Shown piece by piece: positions 1 through 8,950 of a DNA stretch of 64,000 nucleotides. The position numbers were made by a program, and so were the translations under genes. How positions within the stretch are numbered: the stretch's first letter is position 1; each line of letters starts with the position of its first letter. Location: assembly GCF_009208735.1 (NCBI RefSeq), contig NZ_WFLJ01000015.1, positions 1-64,000 on the forward strand, read 5' to 3'. Below the pieces are notes generated by a model. It was not told where the DNA came from, made no database searches, and saw nothing but the letters and a program-made list of their open reading frames with translations. The stretch comes from Janthinobacterium rivuli. GTDB lineage: Bacteria; Pseudomonadota; Gammaproteobacteria; Burkholderiales; Burkholderiaceae_D.

Positions 1-2
1 TG

Positions 3-935
3 CTGGCGGCCGGCAGCGTGGCCATGGCGGCCGCGCCGGCGCTGGGCGCGCTGCTGGGCGTGCGCCTTGCCGTCGGCCTCGCGCATGGCGTGTTCATGGC
101 CGTCGCCTCGCACGCGGCCACCAGCCTGGTCGACTCGTCGCGCGCGGGCAGGGCGCTCTCCATCGTCTGGCTGGGCCTGACCCTGGCGCTGGCGGGCGGC
201 GTGCCGCTGGGGACCTGGCTGGGCGCCGTCTCGTCGTGGCGCTGGGTATTCGCCGCCATCGGCGTGCTGGCCCTGTGTGGCGGCGCGGGCTTGCGCCTGG
301 CCATGCCGGCCGCGCGCCAGCCGCTTGCCGCCGCATCGGCCCTGGCCAGCCTGCGCGCCATCCTGCAACCGCCCCTGCTGCTGGCGGCGGGCGTGGCGGC
401 GCTGGTCAGCGTGGCCACCTTCAGTTTTTTCACGTATGTCTCTCCCTTCCTGCTGCAGCTGGGTGGACTCGATGCGGGCTGGCTGGGCGCCGCCATGCTG
501 TGCTTTGGCGTGTGCGCCATCGGCGGCAACCTGCTGGGCGGCTGGTGCGCGGATCGCCCGTCCGCGCTGCGCGCCACCATGCTGGCCCTGGCCGCGCTGG
601 CGCTCAATCTGCAGGCCTTTTATCTGCTGCGCGCCCATCCCCTGGCCTTGCTGGGCCTGTGCGGCACCCTGGGCTTGCTGTTCTTCGCCCTCGTCACCCT
701 GTCGACCATGCGCTTGCTCCGTCTGGCGCAGCAGCATTGCCCGGGCAGCGACGCCGTGGCGGCGGGCTTGAATATCGCCGCCTTCAATGCGGGTACGGCC
801 GCCGGCGGTGCGCTGGGCGGTGCGCTGATCGTCGCCTTCGGCTTGCCCAGCATCGCCATCGGCGGCGCGCTGGCGGCGCTGCTGGCCATGCTGCTGCTAT
901 GGTTCCAGTCGCGCAAACTAGACGGCCCGCTCTAG
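3..935 (+). CDS. MFS transporter, 3' portion (5' end outside window)
   Basis: The open frame enters from the left edge and runs to a TAG stop at 933-935, so the true start is missing. The roughly 310 visible residues are almost entirely hydrophobic helices separated by short Arg-rich loops, the pattern of a major facilitator superfamily drug/sugar efflux carrier. The stretch around 180-240 (GGVPLGTWLG followed by SSWRWVF) is typical of AraJ-type DHA1 exporters, where it lies in the N-terminal half, so perhaps 80-100 residues are lost. The substrate cannot be told. The GTG at position 18 is internal and should not be taken as the start. The next gene begins about 80 bases downstream on the same strand, probably as a separate unit. 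Confidence 0.85.
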   Translation: MAAGSVAMAAAPALGALLGVRLAVGLAHGVFMAVASHAATSLVDSSRAGRALSIVWLGLTLALAGGVPLGTWLGAVSSWRWVFAAIGVLALCGGAGLRLAMPAARQPLAAASALASLRAILQPPLLLAAGVAALVSVATFSFFTYVSPFLLQLGGLDAGWLGAAMLCFGVCAIGGNLLGGWCADRPSALRATMLALAALALNLQAFYLLRAHPLALLGLCGTLGLLFFALVTLSTMRLLRLAQQHCPGSDAVAAGLNIAAFNAGTAAGGALGGALIVAFGLPSIAIGGALAALLAMLLLWFQSRKLDGPL

Positions 936-1013
936 TTTTTGCGTTCAAACGCCCACTGCCTTTGGCGTACACTGGCCTGCGAAAGGCGGTACAAAACAAG
1001 GGGAGAGATGGCA

Positions 1014-1535
1014 ATGCAACGCAGATCGTTTCTGAAACTGGGCGTTCTGGGCGCCTGCGCGCTGGCGGCCGGCGGCGCCGCCTACCGGCTGGTGCGCGGA
1101 CCGGCGCCCCCTGGTCGCTTCGTGCTCGATGGCGAAGCGCGCGCGGCGCTGGCGGCCATCGTGCCGGCCATGCTGGGCAGCGCGCTGCCGCGGGAAACCC
1201 CCGCGCGGGCCGCTGCGCTCGATGGCGCCATCGCCGGCGTGGACACGGCCATCCATGGCTTGCCGCTGGCGGCGCAGCAGGAAGTGCAGGATCTGTTCGG
1301 CCTGCTGGCGCTGGCGCCCGCGCGGCGCTTCGTCGCCGGCGTAAAAGATGGCTGGCACGACGCCGACCCGGCCCAGGTGGCTGCCTTCCTGCAGGCGTGG
1401 CGCACGCACCGTCTGGCCACCCTGCAGACGGCCTACCTGGCCCTGCATGATCTGATCCTCGGCGCCTGGTATGCCGATGCCGCCCACTGGGCCGCCATCG
1501 GCTATCCGGGACCGCTGCCCGAACTGAGCGCATAA
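1014..1535 (+). CDS. Tat-signal small subunit of a GMC dehydrogenase (gluconate-dehydrogenase-subunit-3-like)
   Basis: This 173-residue protein opens with a twin-arginine signal (QRRSFLKLG) followed by an Ala/Gly-rich hydrophobic stretch, so it should be exported folded by Tat. The ATG at 1014 is chosen because the AGGGGAG ribosome site at 1000-1006 sits 7 bases before it; the ATG at 1008 is too close to that site. The remainder is a small helical domain without visible cofactor motifs. In membrane gluconate and alcohol dehydrogenases a protein of this kind is encoded beside the GMC flavoprotein and carries it across the membrane. Here the GMC gene follows after only 7 bases. The assignment rests on context, size and the Tat signal; sequence similarity was not tested. 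Confidence 0.7.
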   Translation: MQRRSFLKLGVLGACALAAGGAAYRLVRGPAPPGRFVLDGEARAALAAIVPAMLGSALPRETPARAAALDGAIAGVDTAIHGLPLAAQQEVQDLFGLLALAPARRFVAGVKDGWHDADPAQVAAFLQAWRTHRLATLQTAYLALHDLILGAWYADAAHWAAIGYPGPLPELSA

Positions 1536-1542
1536 GGCATCC

Positions 1543-3177
1543 ATGAGCACATCCCCCATTCCTGACCCCATCGCCATCGGCGTGGCCAAAGGCTGGAACG
1601 TCACCGACGCCAGCACCCTGGCCGCCGACCGCAGCTTCGAGGCCGATGTCGTCGTCATCGGCAGCGGCGCCGGCGGCGGCGTGACGGCGGAAATCCTCGC
1701 GCTGGCCGGCCTGAAGGTCCTGATCGTCGAGGAGGGCGGCTTGAAGTCCTCGCAAGACTTCAAGATGCGCGAAGCGGACGCTTATCCCGCGCTGTACCAG
1801 GAATCGGCCGCGCGCAAGACGCGCGACAAGGCCATCAACATTTTGCAGGGCCGCACCGTGGGCGGTTCGACGACCGTCAACTGGACCTCGAGTTTTCGCA
1901 CGCCGCCCGGCACGCTGGACTACTGGCGCCGGCATTTTGGCTTGTCCGGCTATGCCGTGGACGCCATGGCGCCGTGGTTCGCCATGATGGAAAAACGGCT
2001 GCACGTGAGCGACTGGGCCGCGCCGCCCAATGAAAACAACGACTTATTGCGCCGTGGCGCCACGGCGCTGGGCATCCCCACGGCCGCCATCCGGCGCAAC
2101 GTGAACGGCTGCTGGAACCTCGGCTACTGCGGCATGGGTTGCCCGACCAACGCCAAGCAGTCGATGCTGGTGACGACGATCCCGTCGGCGCTAGCGCTGG
2201 GCGCAGGCTTGCTCGTGCATGCGCGCGTCGAGCGTTTCCTCTTCAAGGGCGAACGCGTCGACAGCCTGCAAGTGACGGCGCTCGACGCCGCAGGGCAGGC
2301 GCCCACGGGTGTGTGCCTCACGCTGCGGGCCAAACACTTCGTGCTGGCCGGCGGCGCCATCAACTCGCCGGCCCTGCTGCTGCGCTCGCAGGCGCCCGAC
2401 CCGCACGGCTTGCTGGGCCGGCGCACCTTTTTGCACCCGACCGTGGTGTCGGCGGGCCTGTTTCCGCAGCGCGTAGACGCCTATGCGGGCGCGCCGCAGA
2501 CGATTTATTCCGACCATTTCCTGCACGTGGCGCCCATCGACGGCCCCATCGGTTACAAGCTCGAAGCGCCGCCTTTGCACCCGCTGCTGATGGCCACCAC
2601 CATGGGCGGCTTCGGCGACGAGCATGCGCGCACCATGCGCGAATTCCCCCATGCGCATGCCTTGCTGGCGCTGCTGCGCGACGGTTTTCACCACGAGGCG
2701 GCGGGCGGCAACGTGTCGATCGACAGCTTTGGCGCGCCCGTGCTCGACTATCCGCTCACGCCCTTTATCTGGGACGGCGCGCGGCGCGCGCTGCTGTCGA
2801 TGGCGGAAATCCAGTTCGCGGCCGGCGCGCGGAGCGTGTATCCCGTGCATGAGCTGGCCAGCCACTACACGAGCTGGGCGCAGGCGAAGCAGGCCATCGG
2901 CGCTTTGCCGATGAAGGCGCTGCTGGCGCGCGTGGTGTCGGCCCACGTGATGGGCGGCTGCGCCATGTCGGACGATGCGCGCCTGGGCGTGACGGGCGCC
3001 GATGGCCGCTATCACGGCGTGCGCAACCTGTCCGTGCACGACGGCTCGCTGTTCCCCACCTCGATCGGCGCCAATCCGCAACTGACGATCTATGCGCTGG
3101 CGGCGCGCCTGGCCAGCGGCCTGGCGCGGGAGTTGACGGGCAAGCCCGCGCCCGTTCCCGTCGCAGGCATGGCATGA
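1543..3177 (+). CDS. GMC-family FAD oxidoreductase, long-chain-alcohol-oxidase-like
   Basis: A 544-residue flavoprotein. The FAD dinucleotide fold is marked by GSGAGGG at residues 40-46, and the C-terminal GMC signature ends in a GANPQ motif. Residues 190-206 hold the CxxxGYCGMGC...K pattern with Cys196 and Cys200, which I associate with the fatty-alcohol oxidase/dehydrogenase branch rather than with glucose or choline oxidases. It has no signal of its own and is probably carried out by the Tat subunit just upstream. Its TGA overlaps the ATG of the following lipase gene (ATGA), indicating translational coupling. Expected reaction: oxidation of an alcohol to an aldehyde or ketone, passing electrons to a quinone or cytochrome c. 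The substrate is unknown; gluconate is an alternative. Confidence 0.8.
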   Translation: MSTSPIPDPIAIGVAKGWNVTDASTLAADRSFEADVVVIGSGAGGGVTAEILALAGLKVLIVEEGGLKSSQDFKMREADAYPALYQESAARKTRDKAINILQGRTVGGSTTVNWTSSFRTPPGTLDYWRRHFGLSGYAVDAMAPWFAMMEKRLHVSDWAAPPNENNDLLRRGATALGIPTAAIRRNVNGCWNLGYCGMGCPTNAKQSMLVTTIPSALALGAGLLVHARVERFLFKGERVDSLQVTALDAAGQAPTGVCLTLRAKHFVLAGGAINSPALLLRSQAPDPHGLLGRRTFLHPTVVSAGLFPQRVDAYAGAPQTIYSDHFLHVAPIDGPIGYKLEAPPLHPLLMATTMGGFGDEHARTMREFPHAHALLALLRDGFHHEAAGGNVSIDSFGAPVLDYPLTPFIWDGARRALLSMAEIQFAAGARSVYPVHELASHYTSWAQAKQAIGALPMKALLARVVSAHVMGGCAMSDDARLGVTGADGRYHGVRNLSVHDGSLFPTSIGANPQLTIYALAARLASGLARELTGKPAPVPVAGMA

Positions 3178-4130
3178 TCGCGCGCATTCTCAGGTGGCTG
3201 ATGCTGCTGCAGGTGCTGGCCGTGCTGGGCGTGGCGTACCTGGCCGTGCGGGCCTGGGGCGTGGCCTCGCCCGCCATGGCCTTGCTGCTGGCGGGCGCCA
3301 TGCTGCTGGCCGTGCGCGCACTGATCGTGGCGCGCAATTTCTGGCAGAGCCGGCGACTGGGCAGCCCCGTGCCGGCGGAATTTCAATTGGGTGTCGCGGA
3401 CGCCGCGCGCCTGTTTCTGGGCGAGTTGCGTGCCACCTTGTGGACGTCGTCGTGGGGCATGCTGCGTCCGCGTTTGCACGCGGCCGACACCATCACTGGC
3501 CAGAGTCTGCCCGTGTTGCTGATCCACGGCTATGTGTGCAACCGCGGCTACTGGACAAAGCTGAGCCGGCAACTGGCGCGGGCCGGTATCGCGCACGACG
3601 GCGTCGACCTGGAACCGATAGGCGCCGACATCGAGGAGTTCGTGCCGCAGGTCGAGCAGGCCATCGAGGCGCTGTGTGCCCGCACGGGCAGCGACCGCGC
3701 CATCATCGTCGCCCACAGCATGGGCGGCCTGGTGGCGCGCGCCTGGCTGCGCCGTCACGGCGCGGCCCGCGTGGCGCGCATCATCACCATCGGCACGCCG
3801 CACCACGGCACGGTGCTGGCCAATGTGGCGGCGGGCGCCAATGCGCGCCAGATGAGCCGCGTCGATGGCGCGCCGAGCGGCTGGCTGGCGCAGCTGGCCG
3901 CCAGCGAGACGCCGGAAACGCGCGCCCTGATCACATCGATCTATTCGCATCACGACAATATCGTCGCGCCGCAATCGTCCGCGCAGCTGCCCGGCGCGCG
4001 CAATCTCGCCTTCGGCGGCATCGGCCATGTGGCGCTGGCCAGCGATGCGCGCGTGCTGCGTCAGCTGTTGGCGGAAATTACTATCAAGAACGAAGTCACC
4101 CGGCCTGCCTCGCCCCCCCATTTCGCCTGA
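3174..4130 (+). CDS. Membrane-anchored alpha/beta-hydrolase (lipase/esterase)
   Basis: This 318-residue protein starts with two hydrophobic segments (about residues 5-28 and 32-53), so the catalytic domain is tethered to the inner membrane. The domain has the oxyanion-hole stretch LLIHGY (115-120), the nucleophile elbow AHSMGG with Ser182, and plausible triad partners Asp261 (SHHDN) and His285 (GIGHV). This is the layout of triacylglycerol lipases of the PGAP1/EstA type. The start overlaps the GMC stop by four bases, making a three-gene operon with the Tat subunit. An esterase beside an alcohol-oxidising flavoprotein suggests that ester cleavage supplies the alcohol. That link is inference; the fold and triad are visible. 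Confidence 0.85.
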   Translation: MIARILRWLMLLQVLAVLGVAYLAVRAWGVASPAMALLLAGAMLLAVRALIVARNFWQSRRLGSPVPAEFQLGVADAARLFLGELRATLWTSSWGMLRPRLHAADTITGQSLPVLLIHGYVCNRGYWTKLSRQLARAGIAHDGVDLEPIGADIEEFVPQVEQAIEALCARTGSDRAIIVAHSMGGLVARAWLRRHGAARVARIITIGTPHHGTVLANVAAGANARQMSRVDGAPSGWLAQLAASETPETRALITSIYSHHDNIVAPQSSAQLPGARNLAFGGIGHVALASDARVLRQLLAEITIKNEVTRPASPPHFA

Positions 4131-4431
4131 GTCCTGTTGTGTTTTGTCTGCATGGCAAGACTGTCTCTTTTGACTCTGCTGTTGCCGCTGTTTAACAGCG
4201 CAAGGGGCAGAAAATGCTGTTTTCCACTGGCGTAGTGTATTAAGCTAACGTCAGAAGATCACCGGAGAAAATTTGTTCATGAGGCCGCCTGCGCCGTTCC
4301 GCAGGCGTCCGGACGCGAGATATTTCTCGGGATGTATGGCAAGATGTTGTAGGATTGCTATGTAGGCGCGCATGCGGAAAGATCAACGCAGGCGGAAAAT
4401 GAGTCCATGCAGTGTTTATTGGGGGCGCTAA
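4131..4431. other. Intergenic region before the cyclic-di-GMP protein
   Basis: No gene is visible. A perfect inverted repeat GCTGTTTAACAGC lies at 4187-4199. A loose promoter match, TTGACT at 4170-4175 and TAACAG at 4193-4198 with a 17-base spacer, overlaps it and points toward the downstream gene. The repeat has no T-run after it, so it reads better as an operator than as a terminator. Both calls are weak. Confidence 0.35.
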
Positions 4432-7400
4432 TTGTCCGCACGTATCCTGATTATCGAAGATAACGCCACCAATATGGAATTGATGGTGTACTTGCTGCGC
4501 GCCTTCGGGTACACGCCGCTGGCCGCCTATGACGGCGAAGAGGGCGTGCGCATGGCGCGCAGCGAATTGCCGGACTTGATCATTTGCGACGTGCATTTGC
4601 CCAAGCTCGACGGCTATGGCGTGGTGGCGGAGCTGAAGAAAGATCCGCAACTGCGCAAGATCCCGGCCCTGGCCGTGACGGCGCTGGCCATGGTCGGCGA
4701 CCGCGAACGCCTGCTCGAAGCGGGCTTCAATGGCTACATCGGCAAACCGATCGAGCCCGACCTGTTCGTCGCGGAGCTGGAATCTTTTTTACCCGGGGCG
4801 CCGTCGACGCCAGTTAAAAACGACATCGCCACCATCCTGATCGTCGATGATCATGTGCTCAACCGCGAGTTCCTGACCGCGCTGCTGGGCTACGGCGGCC
4901 ACCGCCTGCTGGAGGCGGCCAATGGCGCCGACGCGCTGGAAATACTGCGCACCGAGCGGCCGGACCTGATCATTTCCGACATCCTCATGCCGAACATGGA
5001 CGGCTACGAATTCGTCACGCGCGTGCATGCCGATCCCGCGCTGACCGACGTGCCCATCATCTTTTATACGGCCACCTACCGCGAGCAGGAAGCGATCCTG
5101 CTGGCGCAGGCGTGCGGCGTGCGCTGGGTGCTGCCCAAGCCGTCCGACCCCGAGGTCATCGTGCGCACCGTCAACGAGGCGCTGGGACTGATGCCGGCGG
5201 CGCTCCAGGTGCCGGCCGAGGCGGGCGCCGGCGCCAATGCGGCGCCTCCCGCCAGGGGCAAGCTGGCCGGCATCGAGCACCAGGTCAGCGGCTACCTCGA
5301 CGAACTCGAATCGAGCAGCCAGCAGATTTCGCAGCTGGCCACCCAGCGCGAGGGCCAGGCCGCCATGCCCGAAGACCTGGGCGTCATGACGGAGCGCTTG
5401 TCGCGTTCGCTGTCCAGCCTGCAGGCGGTCAGCCTGCGCCTGACGGCGCTGATCGAACTGGGCATCGAGCTGGGCGCCGAACGCGATCCGCGCGCCCTGA
5501 TCGAGGCGGGCTGCAAGGTGGCGCAGAATATCTGCGTCTCCAAGTATGCCTGCATCGGCGTGCTGGAAGAGGGCGCCGAAAAGCTCAGCTATTTTTCTTC
5601 GTGCGGCGCCGAGAAAAACCTCGAGCGCATCGCCAGCGCGCCGCGCACGGGCATCCTGAACCGCTTGCTGGAGCAGCGCCAGCCCTACCGCGTCAATGGC
5701 TTGAAGGGTGACCCCGGTGCGTTGGGCCTGCCCGACACGCATCCGCCCGTGCATTCCTTCCTGGGCGTGGCCATCGCTTCGCGCGAGCGCAGCCACGGCT
5801 GGCTGTACCTGGTCGACAAGCTGGGGGCGAATGAATTTTCCGAGGTCGACGAGCGGGTCGCCGCGACGGTGGCGGCGCAGATCGCCGTCGCCTACGACAA
5901 CCTGCTGCTGTACGACGAAATCAAGCGCCACCACGAGCAGCTGACCCTGGACATGGCGGCGCGCATCCGCCTCGATGAAGACTTGCGCCGCTTCCGCCTG
6001 GCGATGGACGCCACGGCCGACGCGATTTTCCTCGTCGACCGTGCCGGCATGTGCTTCGTCGACGTCAACCAGACGGCGTGCCGCATGCTCGGTTTCGAGC
6101 GCGAGGATTTCCTGCGCGTGGGGCCGGGCCGCGCGCACGAGGGCGAAGCCCCGCTGGAAGAGCTGTACAACAAGCTGCTGGCCGGCGACCAGGGCGGCCC
6201 GATGACGGAATTGCAGTTGCAGCGCAAGGATGGCTCGCCGCTGTCGGTGGAAGTGCAGCGGCGCACCCTGCGTTCGGGGCAGAGCTGGATCCTGGTGGCC
6301 GTGGCGCGCGACATCACCGAGCGCAAGGACGCCGAGCAGCGCCTGATGAAGCTGGCCCATTTCGATACCTTGACGGGCTTGCCGAACCGCAGCCAGTTCT
6401 ACGCCTCGCTGACCCATTCCCTGTCCCAGGCGGCCGAGCACCAGTGGGCCGTGGCCGTGCTGTTCATGGATATCGACCGCTTCAAGAATATCAACGACAC
6501 CCTGGGCCACACCATCGGCGACGACCTGCTGCGCCAGTTTTCCAGCCGCCTCGTCGACTGCCTGCGCGTGCGCGATACCATCGGCCGCTTTGGCGGCGAT
6601 GAATTTGCCACCATCCTGGTGCTGCCCGATGGCGCCCAGCATGCCGTGGGCGTGGTCGACAAGATCCGCGAGGCGATGCGCAAGCCCTTCGACTTGCAGG
6701 GCCACGAGGTGACGGTGACGGTCAGCATCGGCATTTCCGTGTACCCCGACGATGGCGTCGATGCGGACACCCTGATTCAATACGCCGACACGGCCATGTA
6801 CCGCGCCAAGGAGGCGGGCCGCGACGCCTTCCGCTTCTTCACGGCGGAAATGAACGCGCAATCGATGGCGCGGCTGGACATGGAAAATGCCCTGCGGCGC
6901 GCCATCGACAACGAAGAATTCGTGCTGTTCTTCCAGCCCAAGGTGAATATCATCTCGGGACGCATCAGCGGCGCCGAGGCGCTGATACGCTGGCGCCGCC
7001 CAGGGCACGGCATGGTTTCGCCGGCCCTGTTCATCCCCCTGCTGGAAGAAACGGGATTGATCGTGCGCGTCGGTAACTGGGTGCTCGACGAGGCGTGCAA
7101 GAAGATCAGCGAGTGGGGCGCCAGCAGCATCGGCCCCGTGCACCTGTCGGTGAATGTCTCGGGCATCCAGTTTTTCGTCGGCGGCCTGGAAGAGGAGGTG
7201 CTCAAGGCGATCCGCAAACACGATATCGCGCCCGAGCTGCTGGAGCTGGAGCTGACGGAAAGCTCGCTGATGTCGAACGCCGAGGAAACCATCGCCGTGC
7301 TGCGCAACCTGAAGGCGCTGGGCATCCAGATTTCCATCGACGATTTCGGCACCGGCTATTCCAGCCTGGCCTACCTGAAGCGCTTCCCCATCGACAAGCT

Positions 7401-8070
7401 GAAGATCGACATCGCCTTCGTGCGCGAAGTGACCAGCAATCCGGACGACGCGGCCATCGTGCTGGCCATCATCAGCATGGCCCACAGCATGAAGCTGGAC
7501 GTGATCGCCGAAGGCGTGGAAAACGATGCGCAGCTGGCTTATTTGCGGCGCCATGGCTGCGACGAGATGCAGGGCTATTATTTCAGCCGCCCCGTGCCGC
7601 AAGAGGAATTCGAGCAGATGCTGATGAAGGGCCAGCAGTTGCAAACGCCGCAGGATGCGGACAGCGAAGAGCAGCAAACCTTGCTGATCGTCGACGACGA
7701 TGTCTTCATGCTCGACGTGCTCAGCGACTTCCTGGCGCAGGACGGCTACCGCATCCTGACGGCGCAGACGGCCGCCGAAGGCTTCGACATCCTGGCGCGC
7801 CACAAGGTGCAGGTGATCCTGTGCGACCAGTGCATGCCGCTCATGAGCGGCACCGAATTCATGGAGCGGGTCAAGCACCTGTGTCCCGACACCTTCCGCA
7901 TCATGCTGTCGGCCTTTGCCGACCTGACGCCCATCATGGCGGCCATCAACCGTGGCGCCGTCGACCGCTTCTACACGAAGCCGTGGAAAGGCGCCGTGCT
8001 GCGCGAAAACATCCGCGAAGGCTTCCGCCTGCACAAGCTGCTGCATGGCCCGGTGAAGGCGGCGGCCTAG
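4432..8070 (+). CDS. Multidomain response regulator: REC-REC-GAF-PAS-GGDEF-EAL-REC
   Basis: A 1212-residue cytoplasmic signalling protein that could make and break cyclic-di-GMP. Domains in order: receiver 1 (phospho-Asp53), receiver 2 (Asp183), a helical linker, GAF (about 325-490), PAS (about 515-635), GGDEF with an intact GGDEF at 721-725 and the product-inhibition I-site RVRD at 712-715, EAL with the motif at 849-851 and DDFGTGYSS further on, and a third receiver (Asp1132). Both enzyme centres look intact. The start is TTG at 4432: an in-frame TAA lies directly before it at 4429-4431, and the first internal ATG would cut into receiver 1. A GGGGG ribosome site is at 4421-4425. No sensor kinase is adjacent, so the phosphate donors must lie elsewhere. 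Confidence 0.93.
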   Translation: MSARILIIEDNATNMELMVYLLRAFGYTPLAAYDGEEGVRMARSELPDLIICDVHLPKLDGYGVVAELKKDPQLRKIPALAVTALAMVGDRERLLEAGFNGYIGKPIEPDLFVAELESFLPGAPSTPVKNDIATILIVDDHVLNREFLTALLGYGGHRLLEAANGADALEILRTERPDLIISDILMPNMDGYEFVTRVHADPALTDVPIIFYTATYREQEAILLAQACGVRWVLPKPSDPEVIVRTVNEALGLMPAALQVPAEAGAGANAAPPARGKLAGIEHQVSGYLDELESSSQQISQLATQREGQAAMPEDLGVMTERLSRSLSSLQAVSLRLTALIELGIELGAERDPRALIEAGCKVAQNICVSKYACIGVLEEGAEKLSYFSSCGAEKNLERIASAPRTGILNRLLEQRQPYRVNGLKGDPGALGLPDTHPPVHSFLGVAIASRERSHGWLYLVDKLGANEFSEVDERVAATVAAQIAVAYDNLLLYDEIKRHHEQLTLDMAARIRLDEDLRRFRLAMDATADAIFLVDRAGMCFVDVNQTACRMLGFEREDFLRVGPGRAHEGEAPLEELYNKLLAGDQGGPMTELQLQRKDGSPLSVEVQRRTLRSGQSWILVAVARDITERKDAEQRLMKLAHFDTLTGLPNRSQFYASLTHSLSQAAEHQWAVAVLFMDIDRFKNINDTLGHTIGDDLLRQFSSRLVDCLRVRDTIGRFGGDEFATILVLPDGAQHAVGVVDKIREAMRKPFDLQGHEVTVTVSIGISVYPDDGVDADTLIQYADTAMYRAKEAGRDAFRFFTAEMNAQSMARLDMENALRRAIDNEEFVLFFQPKVNIISGRISGAEALIRWRRPGHGMVSPALFIPLLEETGLIVRVGNWVLDEACKKISEWGASSIGPVHLSVNVSGIQFFVGGLEEEVLKAIRKHDIAPELLELELTESSLMSNAEETIAVLRNLKALGIQISIDDFGTGYSSLAYLKRFPIDKLKIDIAFVREVTSNPDDAAIVLAIISMAHSMKLDVIAEGVENDAQLAYLRRHGCDEMQGYYFSRPVPQEEFEQMLMKGQQLQTPQDADSEEQQTLLIVDDDVFMLDVLSDFLAQDGYRILTAQTAAEGFDILARHKVQVILCDQCMPLMSGTEFMERVKHLCPDTFRIMLSAFADLTPIMAAINRGAVDRFYTKPWKGAVLRENIREGFRLHKLLHGPVKAAA

Positions 8071-8221
8071 GCGCTGTCCGCTCGCGCAACTGTCCTCCGC
8101 GTGCGCTGGCGCACCTTCTGAGGCAGCTTTCTATCGGATTAGACTCCCGTCTCTAGTTTTGCTCTCTAGAATAAAAAGTATCCATGAAGTGGCATGGCCT
8201 TTCATATGACGGGAGCTGGCG

Positions 8222-8812
8222 ATGGTGAAGAAATTGAAGGAATTGGCGGAAGACAAGGAATTGGCGAACGCCGTGCGCTCGTCCGCGCAGCAGATATGGC
8301 AAGCGGGCCTCGGTGCCTTCGCCAAGGCGCAGGAAGAGGGCGGACGCGTGTTTTCCCGGCTGGTGCAGGAAGGCACGGAATTCCAGAAGCGCGCCGAAGA
8401 CAAGGTGGCCAATGTCAGCGGCACCGTCGGCAAACTGGCCGATGGCGTGGGCAAGCAAGCCAGCGGCTCCTGGGACAAGCTGGAACAGGTGTTTGAAGAG
8501 CGCGTCGCGCGCGCACTGGCCACCATCGGCGTACCCACGCAAAACGATATCGCCGCGCTGCACGCGCAGATCGACGCCTTGAGCCGGCAAGTGGCGGCGC
8601 TGTCGGCCAAGGCCGCGCCGGCGCCCAGGCCGAAGGCTGCGGTCAAGCCCGCCGTGAAGGCGGCGCCGAGCAGCGTGGCGAAAGCCGCGCCGAAGACGGC
8701 GAAGGCGGCCGTCGTCAAGGCTCCGGCCAAGCGGGCAGCCAGCGCCGCGCCGCGCGCCGCCGCCAAAGCCGTGAGCAAGCCGGCGGCGAAGAAAAAAGCG
8801 CCGGCCGCCTGA
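8222..8812 (+). CDS. Phasin with histone-H1-like Ala/Lys/Pro tail (PhaI/PhaF type)
   Basis: A 196-residue protein in two parts. Residues 1-125 are an amphipathic helical phasin domain that would coat polyhydroxyalkanoate granules. Residues 126-196 are a low-complexity Ala-Lys-Pro tail ending in KPAAKKKAPAA, like the DNA-binding tail of Pseudomonas PhaF that tethers granules to the nucleoid. The ribosome site GGGAG sits just upstream of the ATG. A clean terminator follows at 8832, so the gene is a single transcription unit. The next gene is a TetR regulator, a plausible local controller. No synthase gene is in the window, but a second phasin lies at 13072-13584. Confidence 0.85.
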   Translation: MVKKLKELAEDKELANAVRSSAQQIWQAGLGAFAKAQEEGGRVFSRLVQEGTEFQKRAEDKVANVSGTVGKLADGVGKQASGSWDKLEQVFEERVARALATIGVPTQNDIAALHAQIDALSRQVAALSAKAAPAPRPKAAVKPAVKAAPSSVAKAAPKTAKAAVVKAPAKRAASAAPRAAAKAVSKPAAKKKAPAA

Positions 8813-8831
8813 GCTGGCGCCACATCCCTCC

Positions 8832-8854
8832 AGCCTGCTCGCGCAGGCTTTTTC
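8832..8854 (+). terminator. Rho-independent terminator after the phasin gene
   Basis: Stem AGCCTGC (8832-8838) and GCAGGCT (8843-8849) closed by a TCGC loop and followed by a run of five T. Confidence 0.85.
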
Positions 8855-8950
8855 TTGCCTGCGTCTTTCGCCCGCGTCAGGGGGCACAGTGTTTCATTAT
8901 GGCTATCTTAGGTGGTATGCTTGAGGCAGAACACAGAGAGATTGCCCGCC

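Noticed and set aside
1543-3177. Firm naming of the GMC protein as gluconate 2-dehydrogenase large subunit
   Set aside because: The cysteine-rich CGMGC region fits long-chain alcohol oxidases better, and no cytochrome gene is adjacent.
4789-8046. A 1085-residue reverse open frame opposite the cyclic-di-GMP protein
   Set aside because: Antisense of a gene with clear conserved domains; composition is typical of a shadow frame.
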